From: Aphelenchoides besseyi
Lineage: Eukaryota > Nematoda > Chromadorea > Rhabditida > Aphelenchoididae
Direction of reading: 5' to 3'
Length of the DNA stretch: 64,000 nucleotides
Assembly (NCBI GenBank): GCA_024699855.1
Contig: JAMPIQ010000003.1
Coordinates: forward strand, 7,254,001 to 7,318,000
A program made the translations under genes and the position numbers. The notes under the pieces are model-generated. The model was not told the DNA's origin. It saw only the letters and a list, made by a program, of their open reading frames with translations, and did no database searches. Every line of letters starts with the position of its first letter. Within the stretch, counting starts at the first letter, position 1. Shown in pieces: positions 21,435 through 33,314 of the stretch.

Positions 21435-23920
21435 ATGGGCGCGGTAATTAGTTCGGTCGAGGAATTGGAGGAGAGCGACTTGTTGAAGCGATTGGCCGGA
21501 TCCGAATCGATCAACGACAACGATCCATTCTGGAACAAACTTTTCTCTTTCAACTTCAATTTGGATCAGTTCAATAAGTGGGGAATAGCCGTCGTGTTAT
21601 CATCTGATCATCAATTTAGAAACATACAGAACTCATTGGTGGAAAAGTGCACGAAACATTTGGAACAACTTCTTCACAACACTCCGAACACCGGCAACTT
21701 TGCGACCTTGATTCAAGTGTTTCTGCGACGTGCCAATGAAGTTGCCGAGTCGGTTAAATGCGAAAAGTTGGTTCATCTTTCTTATCGTTTGTATTCGATG
21801 TAATTTCAGTAAAATATTCCTTTGGCAAGTAGCAAATGCACTTCTTATTCTGCGTTACATTTGCACGTTCTTTACTGTGCGACTGAGTTGTCAGGAGCTG
21901 ATCAAAAGCATGGCGCCACTGAGACGAGTTGATGAGGACGATAATGGTAAGCTCATGTTACCTTCTTAGCTATTTGATTTTAGAGATTCTCGAGGACGAA
22001 AATGAACAAACAGAAATGGCGGAGCGATTTGTCCGTTCACTTGTTGACATAATCACAAGTGTAACAGTGAAGTAGGTGTTATCGATTATAGTTTTTGTTT
22101 ATGTGTAATTTCAGTTCTGACACGCTTGTAATTCATGCAGAATCGATTCGAACGTTGTTGTCACTTTTGAGCTCTCAATTGTACCAAGACCATGTAACCG
22201 AAGACTCCGTGTTCTTAGGTTATCTGATGAAAATGTAAGATCCTTTTGAAACAACTCGTATTTTTCGGGTTTAGGAACACGGAATCAAAGTTTCTGATTT
22301 GTCGTTTAATGGAAAACTTCTTGAATCACATGGAAGAAATCCCGAGTTACAGTAAAGAGAAGGTCGTTGACTCGTTCGTAATATCTTTTGCTTGTAAGTA
22401 TGATCTTCAATTCTGAATACGTGTTTACAGCATCTATGTGGTCCGCTTTGTCGCGAACAGTAAGCACTGAAGAGCCGCCAAACGAAGTGGAACCTGAAGC
22501 CGATTCCAAACACCCACCGCAGTCATTGGCATCTTTGAGCGTCGCGTTGCTGTTGATTCTCGTTTGTCGACCAAAATTCGCGAACAGCGAAAACACGCAT
22601 AAAGAGATGTTATCGCTGTTTCAAAATGCTCAAGGTTTGCAAGGTTCTCTAGTTGTCTTCTGACATCTTTTTAGAAGTGTCATCTTTGGCGAATTTGGAA
22701 GCAAGTTTCAAACTCGACTGCACATGTCTCTACAATCAACTTTGTGCCACTTGTCATGGCAAACAACCCATGCTGCTTTTGTACATGCTTTTGCATACGA
22801 ATAACGGTTTTAGGAATTTCGTCTTATCACGAATTAACTTGGAAGATTTGGTTAGTTTTCCTTTCTTGTTTCGTACAACAATCTTTTCAGGTGATTCCTG
22901 TATTGAAAGTCCTGAATGATGGACTCAATTCCAAATCCTACGGTTCACATTCACATCAAACTTACTTGGCAATGATCGTGATTCTGATCCTCAGCGAAGA
23001 CGATTTCTTTTGTAAAATGATACACGAAGTGGTACGCTGTTCTTTTCAAATACTAACATTATATTGAGATTTTAGACGATCAAGAACGTCGTTTGGTATC
23101 AATCAGATCGACCGATTGCCGAGATTTCGCTCGGTGGTTTGATTATCGCGGTTTTCACCAAAACTCTTCATACGAACATGATCAAAACTCGCGATCGTTA
23201 TTTGCACACAAACTGTTTGGCTGCACTGGCCAACATGTCTTCTTCATTCAAACATTTGTCGCCCTACGTTTCGCAAAAATTGATTGGCCTTCTTGAAGCA
23301 ATGACTAAACGACACGCAAAAATGATTCAAAAGTTGAGAGAAAACGCCGAGGAAGAGGAACAAGACGACGAGGAATCTTTGGGATCTGATTTGGTAAGCG
23401 ATTCAGCCAGCGACATGTACCTTACCAATTTTAGCATCGAGACATAACAGCACTTGAAGAGGGAATTCGAATGGTCTTAGAAGTGATCAACTCGGCACTT
23501 TGTTCAAATTTGCGCAACAACGCGAATCTCATTTATTCGATTTTGTACAAACGAGATCTATTCGAACAACATCACCATCATCCGATGTTTCACGATCTTG
23601 TCTGGAATATTTATATGGTTAGCTTCATTCTGTACTTGAGTTTTTCATCTCTTAATTCGTAGGTGATTAATCATTTCACTACACGTGTTACCGAAGTGTA
23701 CGGCGCGTCGAGTTCGGTTGATGTGGTTTTGGAAGCCATCAAAAAGACTGCGATGCCAACCGATCGTCTGAAGAAGTTTGCACGACTTGCTTACAAATAC
23801 GTGGAAGATGAGAATACGGTCGACTTTTTCGTACCGTACGCGTGGCGATTAGTTTACGAAAACTCGGGAATTCACTTTTACACCGAACAGATCAGATTGT
23901 TTAACGTAGCAAATCTGTGA
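21435..23920 (+). CDS. DYM: Dymeclin
   Basis: Twelve exons with ~40-nt introns join in frame, starting 21435-21577, 21620-21766 and 21810-21946 and ending with the exon 23663-23920. Dymeclin is a peripheral Golgi protein needed for Golgi organisation and secretion. The N-terminus MGAVISS keeps the Gly2/Ser6 myristoylation pattern of the human protein, followed by the conserved NDPFWN block. Further matches are TGNFATLIQVFLRR, IFLWQVANALLI, LLLYMLLHTNN, IVILILSEDDFF, the near-identical RDRYLHTNCLAALANMS, YSILYKRDLFEQ and LKKFARLAYKYVEDE. The human segment containing a Gly-rich hydrophobic region in the middle appears to be absent, making this protein shorter. Divergent neighbour: PDCD10. Confidence 0.92.
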
Positions 23921-24774
23921 ATTGAAATCGAATTTAAAGTTTTAACGAGGTATCGACATTATTTCTTACGTTTTGTTTGTTTAGTTCGCAATATGCAATG
24001 TTCTGCTGAAATCGATCTTAGTATTTGCCAAATTACACGAAAAGTAAGTATTTGCCTTATATTTCTTCGTGATCCACACGCTTCCGTTTAGTTTTAGTCA
24101 TAGTACGGTAATTGTATTCCTGTAAATATTTGGGTAATATAAAAAGAATGTCTATAGACAGTCGTTTCCTGTCAAAAGAGAAATCGAAGATTTTGGCTTT
24201 TGAATGGTTGACCTTGAGCAAGAAATGGACCTTGAACAATTCGGGTTCAAGAGCTCGAAATTGAAGTCAAACTCAAGTGTGTACCTCAATACAAACACAC
24301 TGAAATGGTCGTAAAATAAAACAAAAAGGTTTTTCTACGTTGCAACTTCTATCTTCCTTGGCCTTCTTTGATCAGGTCTTTATACTTACTTATTATGTCA
24401 ATAGAATGTTGTAGAGATCAGAAGTTAAACAAACTGATCAACCTCGAACGTTCAACTTTTCTGCTTTCCGTGCACTGTGTACACTTTTAAGCAAACGACC
24501 AACAATTAACTCTCATTGTGATTGATCGTTTCATTTGTCGAAAAAGCCAAATAACAGGAACATTGGTTTATTGTGAGAGTACGTTGGGATAACAAACTAC
24601 GACACACAACAACTGACCTTCTTATTCGCGTTGTTATCCCCAATTTAAAAGTTGAGCGCAACTTTTAATGCGCTTATACTTTTGACGATAAGACTCGTAG
24701 TGAGAAAATAAAATGAGATTAATTCGAGAGCTTTCTGGCGAAATAGAACGGGAGATTGTTGAAGAAGATTAAGA
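23921..24774. other. Intergenic between two convergent genes
   Basis: It holds the 3' flanks of dymeclin (plus) and the small gene at 24775-25005 (minus). No other gene is apparent. Confidence 0.35.
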
Positions 24775-25005
24775 TCAGATAAACGAATTCTTTGGTTGTT
24801 GAATGTCCTCGACATCGTCCAGCGGATGAATTTCGGTTGTTTTTGCGTCGGTGAACTCATTCTCCGTCTCCACATTTCCGCCGTTGGCGCCGTTGACCTG
24901 CATGCCTCAAAAAACGAGAAGAGTGGCGGTTTTTTCAATTCGTGAAACTTTGAGTTCCAACGGCGACTGTCCGTTGAATATGTCCGATTGGTTTTGAGTT
25001 GGCAT
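24775..25005 (-). CDS. Small hypothetical acidic protein
   Basis: Two exons (25005-24949 and 24897-24775) join across a 51-nt GTTTCA...ATGCAG intron in phase 0 to give 59 residues. The product is polar and acidic at the C-terminal end (IHPLDDVEDIQQPKNSF) with no membrane segment. I do not recognise it. The in-frame joint and typical codon use support a gene, but more exons may lie upstream. It is tail-to-tail with dymeclin. A longer 168-codon frame overlapping it in another phase is judged a shadow. Confidence 0.35.
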
Positions 25006-25515
25006 ACATTGGTATGTGAATGAACAACATGAAATCGAGTAAAAGTGCTTTTACTGTTGAGTTCCCGTTTGTTGTAGTTTGTTTCGAACTTAATCGAATA
25101 AACAACATCAACGTTACGGAAGGTACAATGTGCTTTGAAGCACTTACCCACTTAAGATCAAGTTATAATTGTTGTTCTTTACGCCTTCCAAGTGTTCTAT
25201 TTGTAAGGAAAAACACTCGCGACTCCTTATTTTCCTTAATGTGATGTTTGAATTTGTTTTTAACGTTTCGTGTCATTTGTCACTCATTATACGCTTCCGA
25301 TCGTTCCAACCGCAATGATCCAGAGATCCGTTTGCGTTCAAAGCTTGATCGTGCACGTGTGTAATGAACGTTTGAAGCTTCCATTTCATTTCCTAATCAC
25401 AGGAAAGCAACGAAATTGCACGAGTTTCATTGAACTCAACAGGTCCATTTTCTTTTGTCGTACTTTGCTCGCCATTTGTTTGAAACGAAATGTTACAAAC
25501 CGTCTGTCTGATTAA

Positions 25516-25629
25516 ATGACGGAAGAACCCTCGACAGAATCTGAAAACGAACCCTTACTTTGCACGAAAACTGACGAACAACGCGAAGGTGATGATCGTT
25601 TTCGGCGATTTTGCACGCAATCAAACTGA
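25516..25629 (+). CDS. Short acidic ORF upstream of the HSD gene
   Basis: An ATG opens 37 codons (MTEEPSTESENEPLL...) ending at TGA. The acidic N-terminus with a Leu-Leu signal looks like a protein start. I could not splice it in frame to the dehydrogenase that begins at 25818. It may be an upstream ORF, the first exon of an unresolved gene, or chance. Confidence 0.2.
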   Translation: MTEEPSTESENEPLLCTKTDEQREGDDRFRRFCTQSN

Positions 25630-25817
25630 TCAGTAAAGTGATTAAATGAAATTGAGTTCAAAATGTTTCAGCATTTAAAACGAAACGTTGATCGCTTGGA
25701 ACTCCGAGAGCGATCATTCAAATGATTTTTTTGCATAAAAAGCTCAAGTTAAATGTCATACGTTACAGTGCTTGTCGTGATTATTGTTATGAAACATTTT
25801 CGACTGTTACATTGCAG

Positions 25818-27208
25818 ATGTTCTTCTTAATGTACGGCGTTTACGCGTTAGCGTATGTTACAACCGTTTATGTTTCTTATCGAGTATTTCGCACACTCTT
25901 TTCTCTTCTGTGGTCAATTACATTGTATCTGATTATTCCGAACTTCTATCGACCCGGGCTTGGTAACTACCGGCCAAGATGGACGGTTGTGAGCGGAGGA
26001 ACAGACGGTATCGGCAAAGCGTACATGTTCGAGTTGGCTGCACGAGGTTTGCGAAAATTCGTTTTGATTGGAAGAAATAAGAAGAAATTGGAGACAGTAA
26101 AATCGGAATTAGGTTTGTTAATAATCAAATAGATCAATAATAATCGTGTGCCTTAGAAAGCAAGTACAATTGTAAAGTGAAAACCTATTTGTTTGACTTC
26201 TTTGACGGAGATTACGACGCGCTACGCGAATATTTGAATACGATTGACATTGGATTCGTTGGTAAGCAAGTTCAATTAAGTGAATAGCTAACGAGAAATT
26301 TCAGTTAACAGTGTTGGGGTTGGACGTGAGTATTTAGAGCGCTACGGTGATAATCCAAAAGCCGATCAACAGATTCTGAAAGTCAATGCTTATGGATCAG
26401 CTGATGTAAATGTTTCTTGTTTCCTTCTATTTTAACAATGCTATTTAGTTTATTTCTTGTGTTTTGGCTCCAATGGAACGACACGGTGGTGGACAAATTG
26501 TTGTTCTTTCTTCAAGCCAAGGTTTCCGACCAATTCCTTTGCTTGCCGCGTACTCATCTGCAAAGGTTTGTGAGTTTTGAGTGCAATAATTGATTTGTAT
26601 TTAGTCTTTGATTTCGTTTATATGTGAGGCTGTGGATCGTGAGTACAAGACCATTAACGTTCAGTGTTTGACTCCTGCTTTGATTGCAACAAAAATGACT
26701 TATTACCAAGTAGGTTGATTATCGATTGTTTGTAAAATGATCGGTTATTTCAGTCCGGATCGCTGTTCGTTGTAACTCCCGAAAATTTCTGTCGTCAAGC
26801 AGTTAACACATTGGGTTTGGCAAAAATCACAAGTGGATGTTTTAATCACGAAATTCAAGTGAGTAAAAAAGTGAGATGTGTCGTTTTGATTTTACATTTC
26901 AGATGCTTCTTCGTCATTTGTTTCCGTGGGCAATTCTCAAGTACATGATTATGCCAATCTACTGGCGACATCAAAAGCGAATGATCAGATTGCATGGACC
27001 GGCCAACATGTCAAAAGGAAACGAACCGACGGATGTGAAATCAGAAAAGCAAGAAACTTCGAATCTAACAGCAGAGATGTTGACTTCTTCACCGAAAACT
27101 CCCACCAAGGCGTCGGGCATTCCGCGAAAACTTTCGTTAAAATCAATGGACAAAGTCGATTTGGAAAAACGAAAATCTACAGAATTAGAGAACAGAATCT
27201 TTGCTTGA
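25818..27208 (+). CDS. let-767-like: Very-long-chain 3-oxoacyl-CoA reductase / 17-beta-HSD type 12 (LET-767-like)
   Basis: This is a short-chain dehydrogenase/reductase with an N-terminal membrane anchor (about residues 1-45, rich in F, L, Y). The cofactor loop is [11 protein letters not shown], the TGxxxGxG motif with Ser replacing the first Thr. The catalytic motif is AAYSSAKS (Y-x-x-x-K), with the preceding Ser in LSSSQGF. NSVGV stands where NNAG-type residues usually occur. Such enzymes reduce 3-ketoacyl-CoA in fatty-acid elongation, or steroids, at the ER. In C. elegans LET-767 is the relative I have in mind. Eight exons are separated by introns of about 37-60 nt. The C-terminal ~60 residues (Ser/Lys-rich, [14 protein letters not shown]) extend past the usual family end. 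The ATG directly follows a TTGCAG acceptor, so the 5' end is either spliced or trans-spliced there. Confidence 0.85.
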
Positions 27209-27806
27209 GTGTCTTATTGAAACTTTGTCGGGTCGTATGCAATATTTGCTTTTTGTCAATCATCCTATTGAATTTTCAGGTTTTATGTGATTTCTGTTTT
27301 AACGTTAACTTTGATGCAATATTTAAAGTAACAGATAAACAAAGTGCTGAGATTTATGAATAGCTACAAGTAATCTTTAAGTTGCCTGCAAGATTGCTAG
27401 TGTTTTGAGTCATTAACAAAGAAGGGAAACCAACCTAACAAAACTATAGTTCAAGTTGATCGCTATAAAATTTGTATTTTCACATAGGAAATAAGTCTCA
27501 ATTTTGATGAAAAACTGGGGATGCCGAAACAACTGCAACTCATGACTGGGTGTCAACTCTCGCGCTTTCAGTGAGTGTGAGGTAAAATGGGCGTCTGCAA
27601 AATCAGCTAAATGCGACGCTTATTATAACGCTGAGCTTTGTTGAGTCAAGTTAAAAGAAATATGTGTCCGAGACTTTGTACGTTGAAATCATAAGCGTGA
27701 ATCGTGAATTCGCGGTTTTCAACTTAATTTTATTTTTTAGTTGGCTGCTTGTCGCTGATTAGCACCTCGCGCAACGGCGGTCATTTAATTTGATAAAACC
27801 ACAGCA
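27209..27806. other. Intergenic, HSD gene to BRF1
   Basis: 3' flank of the reductase gene and promoter region of BRF1. Open frames here are extensions or shadows of the last exon of the reductase gene. Confidence 0.4.
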
Positions 27807-30366
27807 ATGGGACGAACTTGTCCGCATTGTAATTCGTCCGAGATCGACGAGGACCCATCACGCGGCGATGCTACGTGCATGAACTGTGGAACCGTCCTCG
27901 AGGAGTCTCGAATTGTCTCCGATGTTCAGTTCCAGGAGTCCGGAAGCGGCGGTCATGAAATGATCGGTCAGTTGAGTTTACACATTTGCTAGAAAACTTT
28001 AATTAAAAGCGAGCGGAAATTTGTGTTTTTGAACCGCTTGTGTTTACTTCTTTTCTCAGCACTTAGCCACTCGACTATACGTGTACGCGGACCAAACGTT
28101 GATGTTTCGTGTCTGAACGAACGCTCACGTAGCTAATGAGCACAAAAACTCTGAAGTTAAATTTTTTTTACATTCGTTTTGTTCAGGACAGTTCGTGAGC
28201 AATGATCGATCGCTTCCGAATGGAATATCGGGAAGCAACGGAATGGCAAAACCGGAATCCCGCGAAGTCACTTATTACAAAGGAAAAAAGCTCATCCAAG
28301 AGGTTTGCCTTTTTTTGTTATTTTAGTTGTTCGTTTTAGATTGCATCTCAACTTCGAATCAATCAACATTGCGTGAACACGGCTTACAATTTCTTCAAAA
28401 TGTGTGTGTCTCGGAACTTTACACGAGGACGAGTTCGAGCTCACGTTGTTGCTGCCTGTTTGTACATGACTTGCCGTTTAGAAAACACATCACATTTGCT
28501 TTTGGATTTTAGTGATGTAACTCAGGTAAACTATTCAATCAAACTATTGAACCAAATTCATACTTTCAGGTCAACGTTTTTGATCTTGGACGAACTTTAA
28601 ACTTTTTGACTCGATCTCTCAAAATCAATCTGCCAACTACAGACCCGTGCCTTTACGTTCTTCGATTTGCTATTTTGTTGGAGTTTGGTGACAAACAGAA
28701 AGAGGTATAAATTTAAATTCTGATTTTTTAATTGAAGTTTAGGTGGTGACTTTTGCGACTCGAATTGTCCAGCGAATGAAACGCGATTGGATGTCCACCG
28801 GCCGACGACCAACGGGAATTTGTGGTGCCGCATTGTTGTTGGCTGCTCGTGCTTTTAATATAAATCGAAGTATTGGAGACATCGTACGAGTTGTTCACAT
28901 CAGTGAGACGGTGGTTAGAAAGCGAATCGACGAATTCACGAGCACGCCGTCTGGCAGTTTGACCATTGATGAATTCAACATTGTCGACTTGGTAATGCAT
29001 TTTTGTTGTTTTGATTTAACGACGTTGTTTACAGGAAGAATCCGAAGATCCGCCCGCGTTTCAGGCTTCGAAGCGGCGGTATCGAGAATCAAAGCGAATA
29101 GAAGAAGAGATGCAGGCCGATCAAGCAGTCAAAGAGGTAACAACTTTAAATTTTTTGTATATTTATTGTTCAGGTCGGAGATATTCAAAAAGAAGTGGAA
29201 GAAGCTTTGAAACAAAAAATGAAACGATCTCCATACGCTAAACTTGTTTCTGGAATTGGCAACGATTCGGACTTGAATGAAGCGGCTGATGTAATACGTG
29301 GAGAAATCATCGATTCTGTTTATCAAATGGCAGAAGATGGAACAAGCGAAACTACAAACGACGAAATGGAACAACCGCATTCAATGAGGTCAGTTTTTCG
29401 ATTTTATCAGATGCCATTAAATTAGTTTAGTCATCAAGCTCAGCATTTCGGACCAACACTTACGTCTCTGGGCATAGCATCTCAAACATCTGCTTCTAAC
29501 AATATTGATTCCACGATCACAAATTCGGCTATCGAAGAAAAAGGCGAATTAGACTTAGAAGGAATTGACGATGAAGAAATCGATTCGTATATTTTAAGTA
29601 ATGAAGAGTCAAAAGTCAAGAGTGAACTATGGCTTCAACGAAACGGTGCAGTGATGCAAGACATCGAAAAGCGACAGAAGTTAAAACAAGAACAAGAAGA
29701 AAAGGACAAAGTCAATCCGAAAAGTAAACGCAAATTGGCTAAGAAAGTGCCAATAAATGCCGCAAATCACAACGAAGCAATGTTGCAAGTTATTCAAGTA
29801 AGTTCTTCGTAATATTCGATTTTTATTTTTGGATTTAGGAAAAAAAGCTGTCGAACAAAATCAATTATGAATTTTTGAAAGAACTCGAATCGCATACTCA
29901 ACTAACAATACCAGCCGCTTTGACCGAAATACCCAACGGTTGTGATATCTCAACTCCAATTGCCGTTTCCATTCAATCACCATCTGTGGTCTCCGAACGT
30001 GTTCGCACTGTCTCAATATCCTCCGTATCTTCTGTTGCAAACAAGAAAACTTCGATAGATGAAATTTCTTCGGCACTTACAACTCAAATCACTGTATCCG
30101 CTCCCGGCTCCAAACCAGTTGTCGCAGAACCTTCTTCAGCACCAATTAAGGAATTGCAACAAGCGAATCAACAACAAAGCGAACCGGCTCCATCTTCGCC
30201 CACTAAATCCGCATTTGTTGAGAAGACTTCTGGACCAGCAAAGCCGCCGACTCAAAGTCGCTACAAAAGGAGTTGGTTTTTTAAAAATTTTCTTTAATAA
30301 TTTGTATTTGTTATAGATATGGTCGCGCCAAAATTGGGCTCTTCAAAGATCAAAAAAACCGCCTAA
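27807..30366 (+). CDS. brf-1: Transcription factor IIIB subunit BRF1
   Basis: BRF1 recruits RNA polymerase III to tRNA and 5S genes together with TBP and BDP1. The first exon carries the TFIIB-type zinc ribbon (CPHC near residue 5-8, CMNC near 24-27). A ~220-nt intron follows, then the two cyclin-fold repeats: [20 protein letters not shown] with CLYMTCR, and [25 protein letters not shown]. The C-terminal half contains [22 protein letters not shown], which matches BRF1 homology block II that contacts TBP. About eleven exons join by short introns. The final joint is AGGA|GTTGGT...TATAG, giving a C-terminus ending KIKKTA before TAA at 30364. A Ser/Pro/Gln-rich linker separates block II from the tail. 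Confidence 0.92.
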
Positions 30367-30528
30367 TCCAAATACCTCGCAATCAAACAACTCACGTAAT
30401 GAATCTCACGAAACGAATAGAAACTGTTCAAATCCATGTTTAAATAATGTTTGTCAATTGATTCCATTCTCTTGCAATAAAATTTTCCGGTAATTACTTA
30501 GAAGGTCAATCGAATATCCAATTGAAAG

Positions 30529-30716
30529 ATGCATATAATCAAAGCTTTTCGTTTTGGTAAAATAGCAATTGCATTGTAAGTTGGCCACAATAATCAAATT
30601 TTGATTTCATCTACTTCAGTGTTATTGCTCTTGTTCTCGCCGTTACTGCGACTATCCACGTGGTGATTCTATGTCAGTCGGACAGCAACTGGTGTAAAGA
30701 CGTGGACGACGATTAA
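30529..30716 (+). CDS. 47-residue single-pass membrane micropeptide
   Basis: Two exons (30529-30575 and 30620-30716) join across a 44-nt GTAAGT...CTTCAG intron, which resolves a TAA that would otherwise stop the frame. The product has a basic N-terminus (IIKAFRFGK), one hydrophobic helix of about 22 residues (IAIAFVIALVLAVTATIHVVIL) and a short tail with two cysteines and an acidic end (CKDVDDD). An AATAAA lies 18 bp after the stop (30734-30739). It sits 163 bp downstream of BRF1 on the same strand. It is too short for standard gene finding. The family is unknown to me. The topology suggests a small membrane-protein regulator or subunit, but that is inference. Confidence 0.55.
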
Positions 30717-31071
30717 CGCAAACTCTATTGTTCAATAAACCATTTGTAATCGTTCATTCGACTTATTAGAAGTTGATTTACTCAACTAATTGACAAGAAC
30801 TCAATTGTTTTGGGAAATATGCTTTTAGATAACTGAATATTATACGTTGTCGTTCACTTTGTAAAAATATAAACAGAATCGAGAATACCAAAACAATACG
30901 TAAATATTAAAGCCAAGGAATTTGAAGTCTCAGAAAAAGTACCCGTTCCCAGCATGAATTAACAACAAGTAAAATGGTTTCAAATTTCATCACCGACTTT
31001 CTCATCAAAAAACGTTTGTAACCGCTTTAATACGCGGTAGCAACTACCAGACTTTTTCAGTTTTTATTTTA

Positions 31072-33232
31072 ATGGTCAAAGTACATTCTCTAACCGATCG
31101 ACAGCCACAAGCGCTAGCCATCATTGCTCGTAATGAGACGGACACTGAAGATGAGAGTGAAAACATTGAATTGAACGATGAAATTATAACAATCAATGTC
31201 GCGGGTGAACGGTTTCAAACACGAGCAAGTACATTGGCACGCTTTCCAAATTCACTGCTCGGTAATCCGAAGAAACGTCGTCAATTTTGGGTGTCTTCCC
31301 GTCGGGAATACTTTCTTGACCGACATCGCAATAGGTCTTATTTTCTTATAATCAATGCAATCAATAACTTTAGCTTCGAATCGATTTTGTACATCTACCA
31401 GTCTTACGGACACGTTCTAAGACCTGGTAATATTTTTTTCTTGATTGGATTCATAGCTAGAAATTTTCAGACACTGTGCCCGTGTACCATTTTCTGAACG
31501 AATTGAAGTTCTACGAAGTTAGTAGATAGTGCGATCGAACTATTTAGTTTTCAGTTTGACAGTTCCATCATGGCAAATTTCTGGGAAAACGAGATAAGTT
31601 GACTTGTTATCTAGATACAGTACGATTATTCCAATATCTGCGAAGACTTTAAAATTACATTCGTCGCTGTAAATGGCTAAATACACAAAATCAAAATAAA
31701 TTAATTCAGCTACTTGAAACAACCAACCGTTATAGGGATTTGTTGAAGTGGAAGAGCGTTTGATGCCAAAATCTAAGATACAACGAGCAATCTTCGAATT
31801 CATCGAATACCCGGATTCTTCACTGGCTGCTCGGGTAGTTGGTTTCTTTTCGATATTTATGATTGTTCTGTAAGTAATACTATGAAGTTGTAGTTGTACG
31901 AAATGTTTAGGTCTTGTGTTTCGTTCTGTCTAGAAACCATGCCGATTTTTGAAGAAGTTAACAAAACGAAGCAATGGTCAAGTCCCTTCTTTTTGATTGA
32001 ATTGGTCTGCAGTTCCTGGTTTTTGATTGAATTTCTATTACGAATATTGAGTTCACCAAGCAAATTGAAGTTCATTAAAACTTTCGGAAATATTCTCGAC
32101 TTTGTGGCCATCGTTCCGTTCTTCATTACTTTCAGTTTGTACGAGAACTGTTCTATTGAAACAGTTTGTTATGAACTTTCTTTACAGATCCATATTTTCT
32201 GCTGACACACACGATGGATCTTTCAGTGTTCTTCGTGCAATTCGTTTGATTCGTGTCGTTCAAGTGTTTAAACTGTCAAGACATGTCATCGGGCTACGAG
32301 TTTTGGGCCAAACCTTTAGAGCATCACTACAAGGTAGGAAAATAAGTTTTGATTGATTCAAAATGATAGGCTTGTAAAATGATCAACATAAAGCTTTTGT
32401 TTTTAATTCACTTTCGTATATTGATATAACGAGTTTATGTACATTTTTTGAGCTTCGATTACTACCCTTAATTAAAATTTTGCAGAAATCATTCTCATGG
32501 GCGTATTTCTGGTCATTTCTCTCATTTTGTTCAGCTCTTGCATCTATTTTGCCGAACAGAACGAACCGAACAGCAAATTCACGAGTATTCCAGCGTCTTT
32601 CTGGTTTGTATTGGTATGAATAAAACACAAAGAATGGGTTTTTAATCGACGGATTGAAGGCTACAATCACCACAGTCGGATTTGGAGATTTGGTTCCGGT
32701 CACGCCAACAGGTGAGGGAGGCGAACCTTCGTGTGGTGGTAAACTAAAGAACAACCATAGGCGAATTCATTGGATCACTTGTTGCACTGCTCGGCGTCAT
32801 GACTTTAACATTCCCAATCTCAATAATCGTAAGTTTCAGTCGTACACATAACAACGAGTTTTTTAGATAACCAACTTTAAACAATACTACCGACAAGCTT
32901 ATCGACTTGCTTCGTTGAACGCCGAAGATCTCCAACGAGCGGCCGAAGAAGTTCGAGCGTGGAAACAGGAAGAAGCGGAGCACGGAAAACGAAATGGTAT
33001 TCGTCCATACGAATTAGATTTACCCAACGATAACGGCTTAATTTGCAATGTGATGTGAATTGCTCGCAGACCTGTTGATTATTTCTGTCTAGTCATCTAC
33101 TCAGTTATTGTTTCTAGGTAGTACAAACGGAACAATTGGACCTCCGCAACTTTATCGCAAAAACATTGCACCCTTGCACTGGCTTGGTAGCCATGGCAGT
33201 ATGTCAAGTGCTGATGATGCGCTTTACGTTTG
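31072..33232 (+). CDS. Shaker-type voltage-gated potassium channel, divergent
   Basis: About eleven exons. The cytosolic T1 tetramerisation domain comes first ([38 protein letters not shown]). Then come S1 ([13 protein letters not shown]), S2/S3 ([31 protein letters not shown]) and the voltage sensor S4 ([20 protein letters not shown]). The pore reads [13 protein letters not shown] and S6 reads [18 protein letters not shown]. Compared with Shaker, the selectivity filter has Phe for Tyr (GFG), the fourth S4 arginine is Gln, and the PVP bend of S6 is replaced by FPI. A short exon ([13 protein letters not shown], from 31555) fills the T1-S1 linker but ends at GAG|ATAAGT, so its downstream splice is unusual or uses a cryptic site. 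Two C-termini are possible: read-through to TGA near 33058, or splicing to an exon ending ALYV. An AATAAA lies at 33239-33244. Confidence 0.88.
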
Positions 33233-33314
33233 AATCAAAATAAACATACGGTCATTGATTAGGTTTATTAAATACACGAAAGACTGCATCGGTCAAAATT
33301 TGCATCAACAATTA

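Noticed and set aside
24645..25151. 168-codon minus-strand ORF
   Set aside because: The same stretch splices into a 59-residue product in another frame with better composition. The long frame has an unlikely run of Ser, Arg and Lys and crosses the proposed intron.
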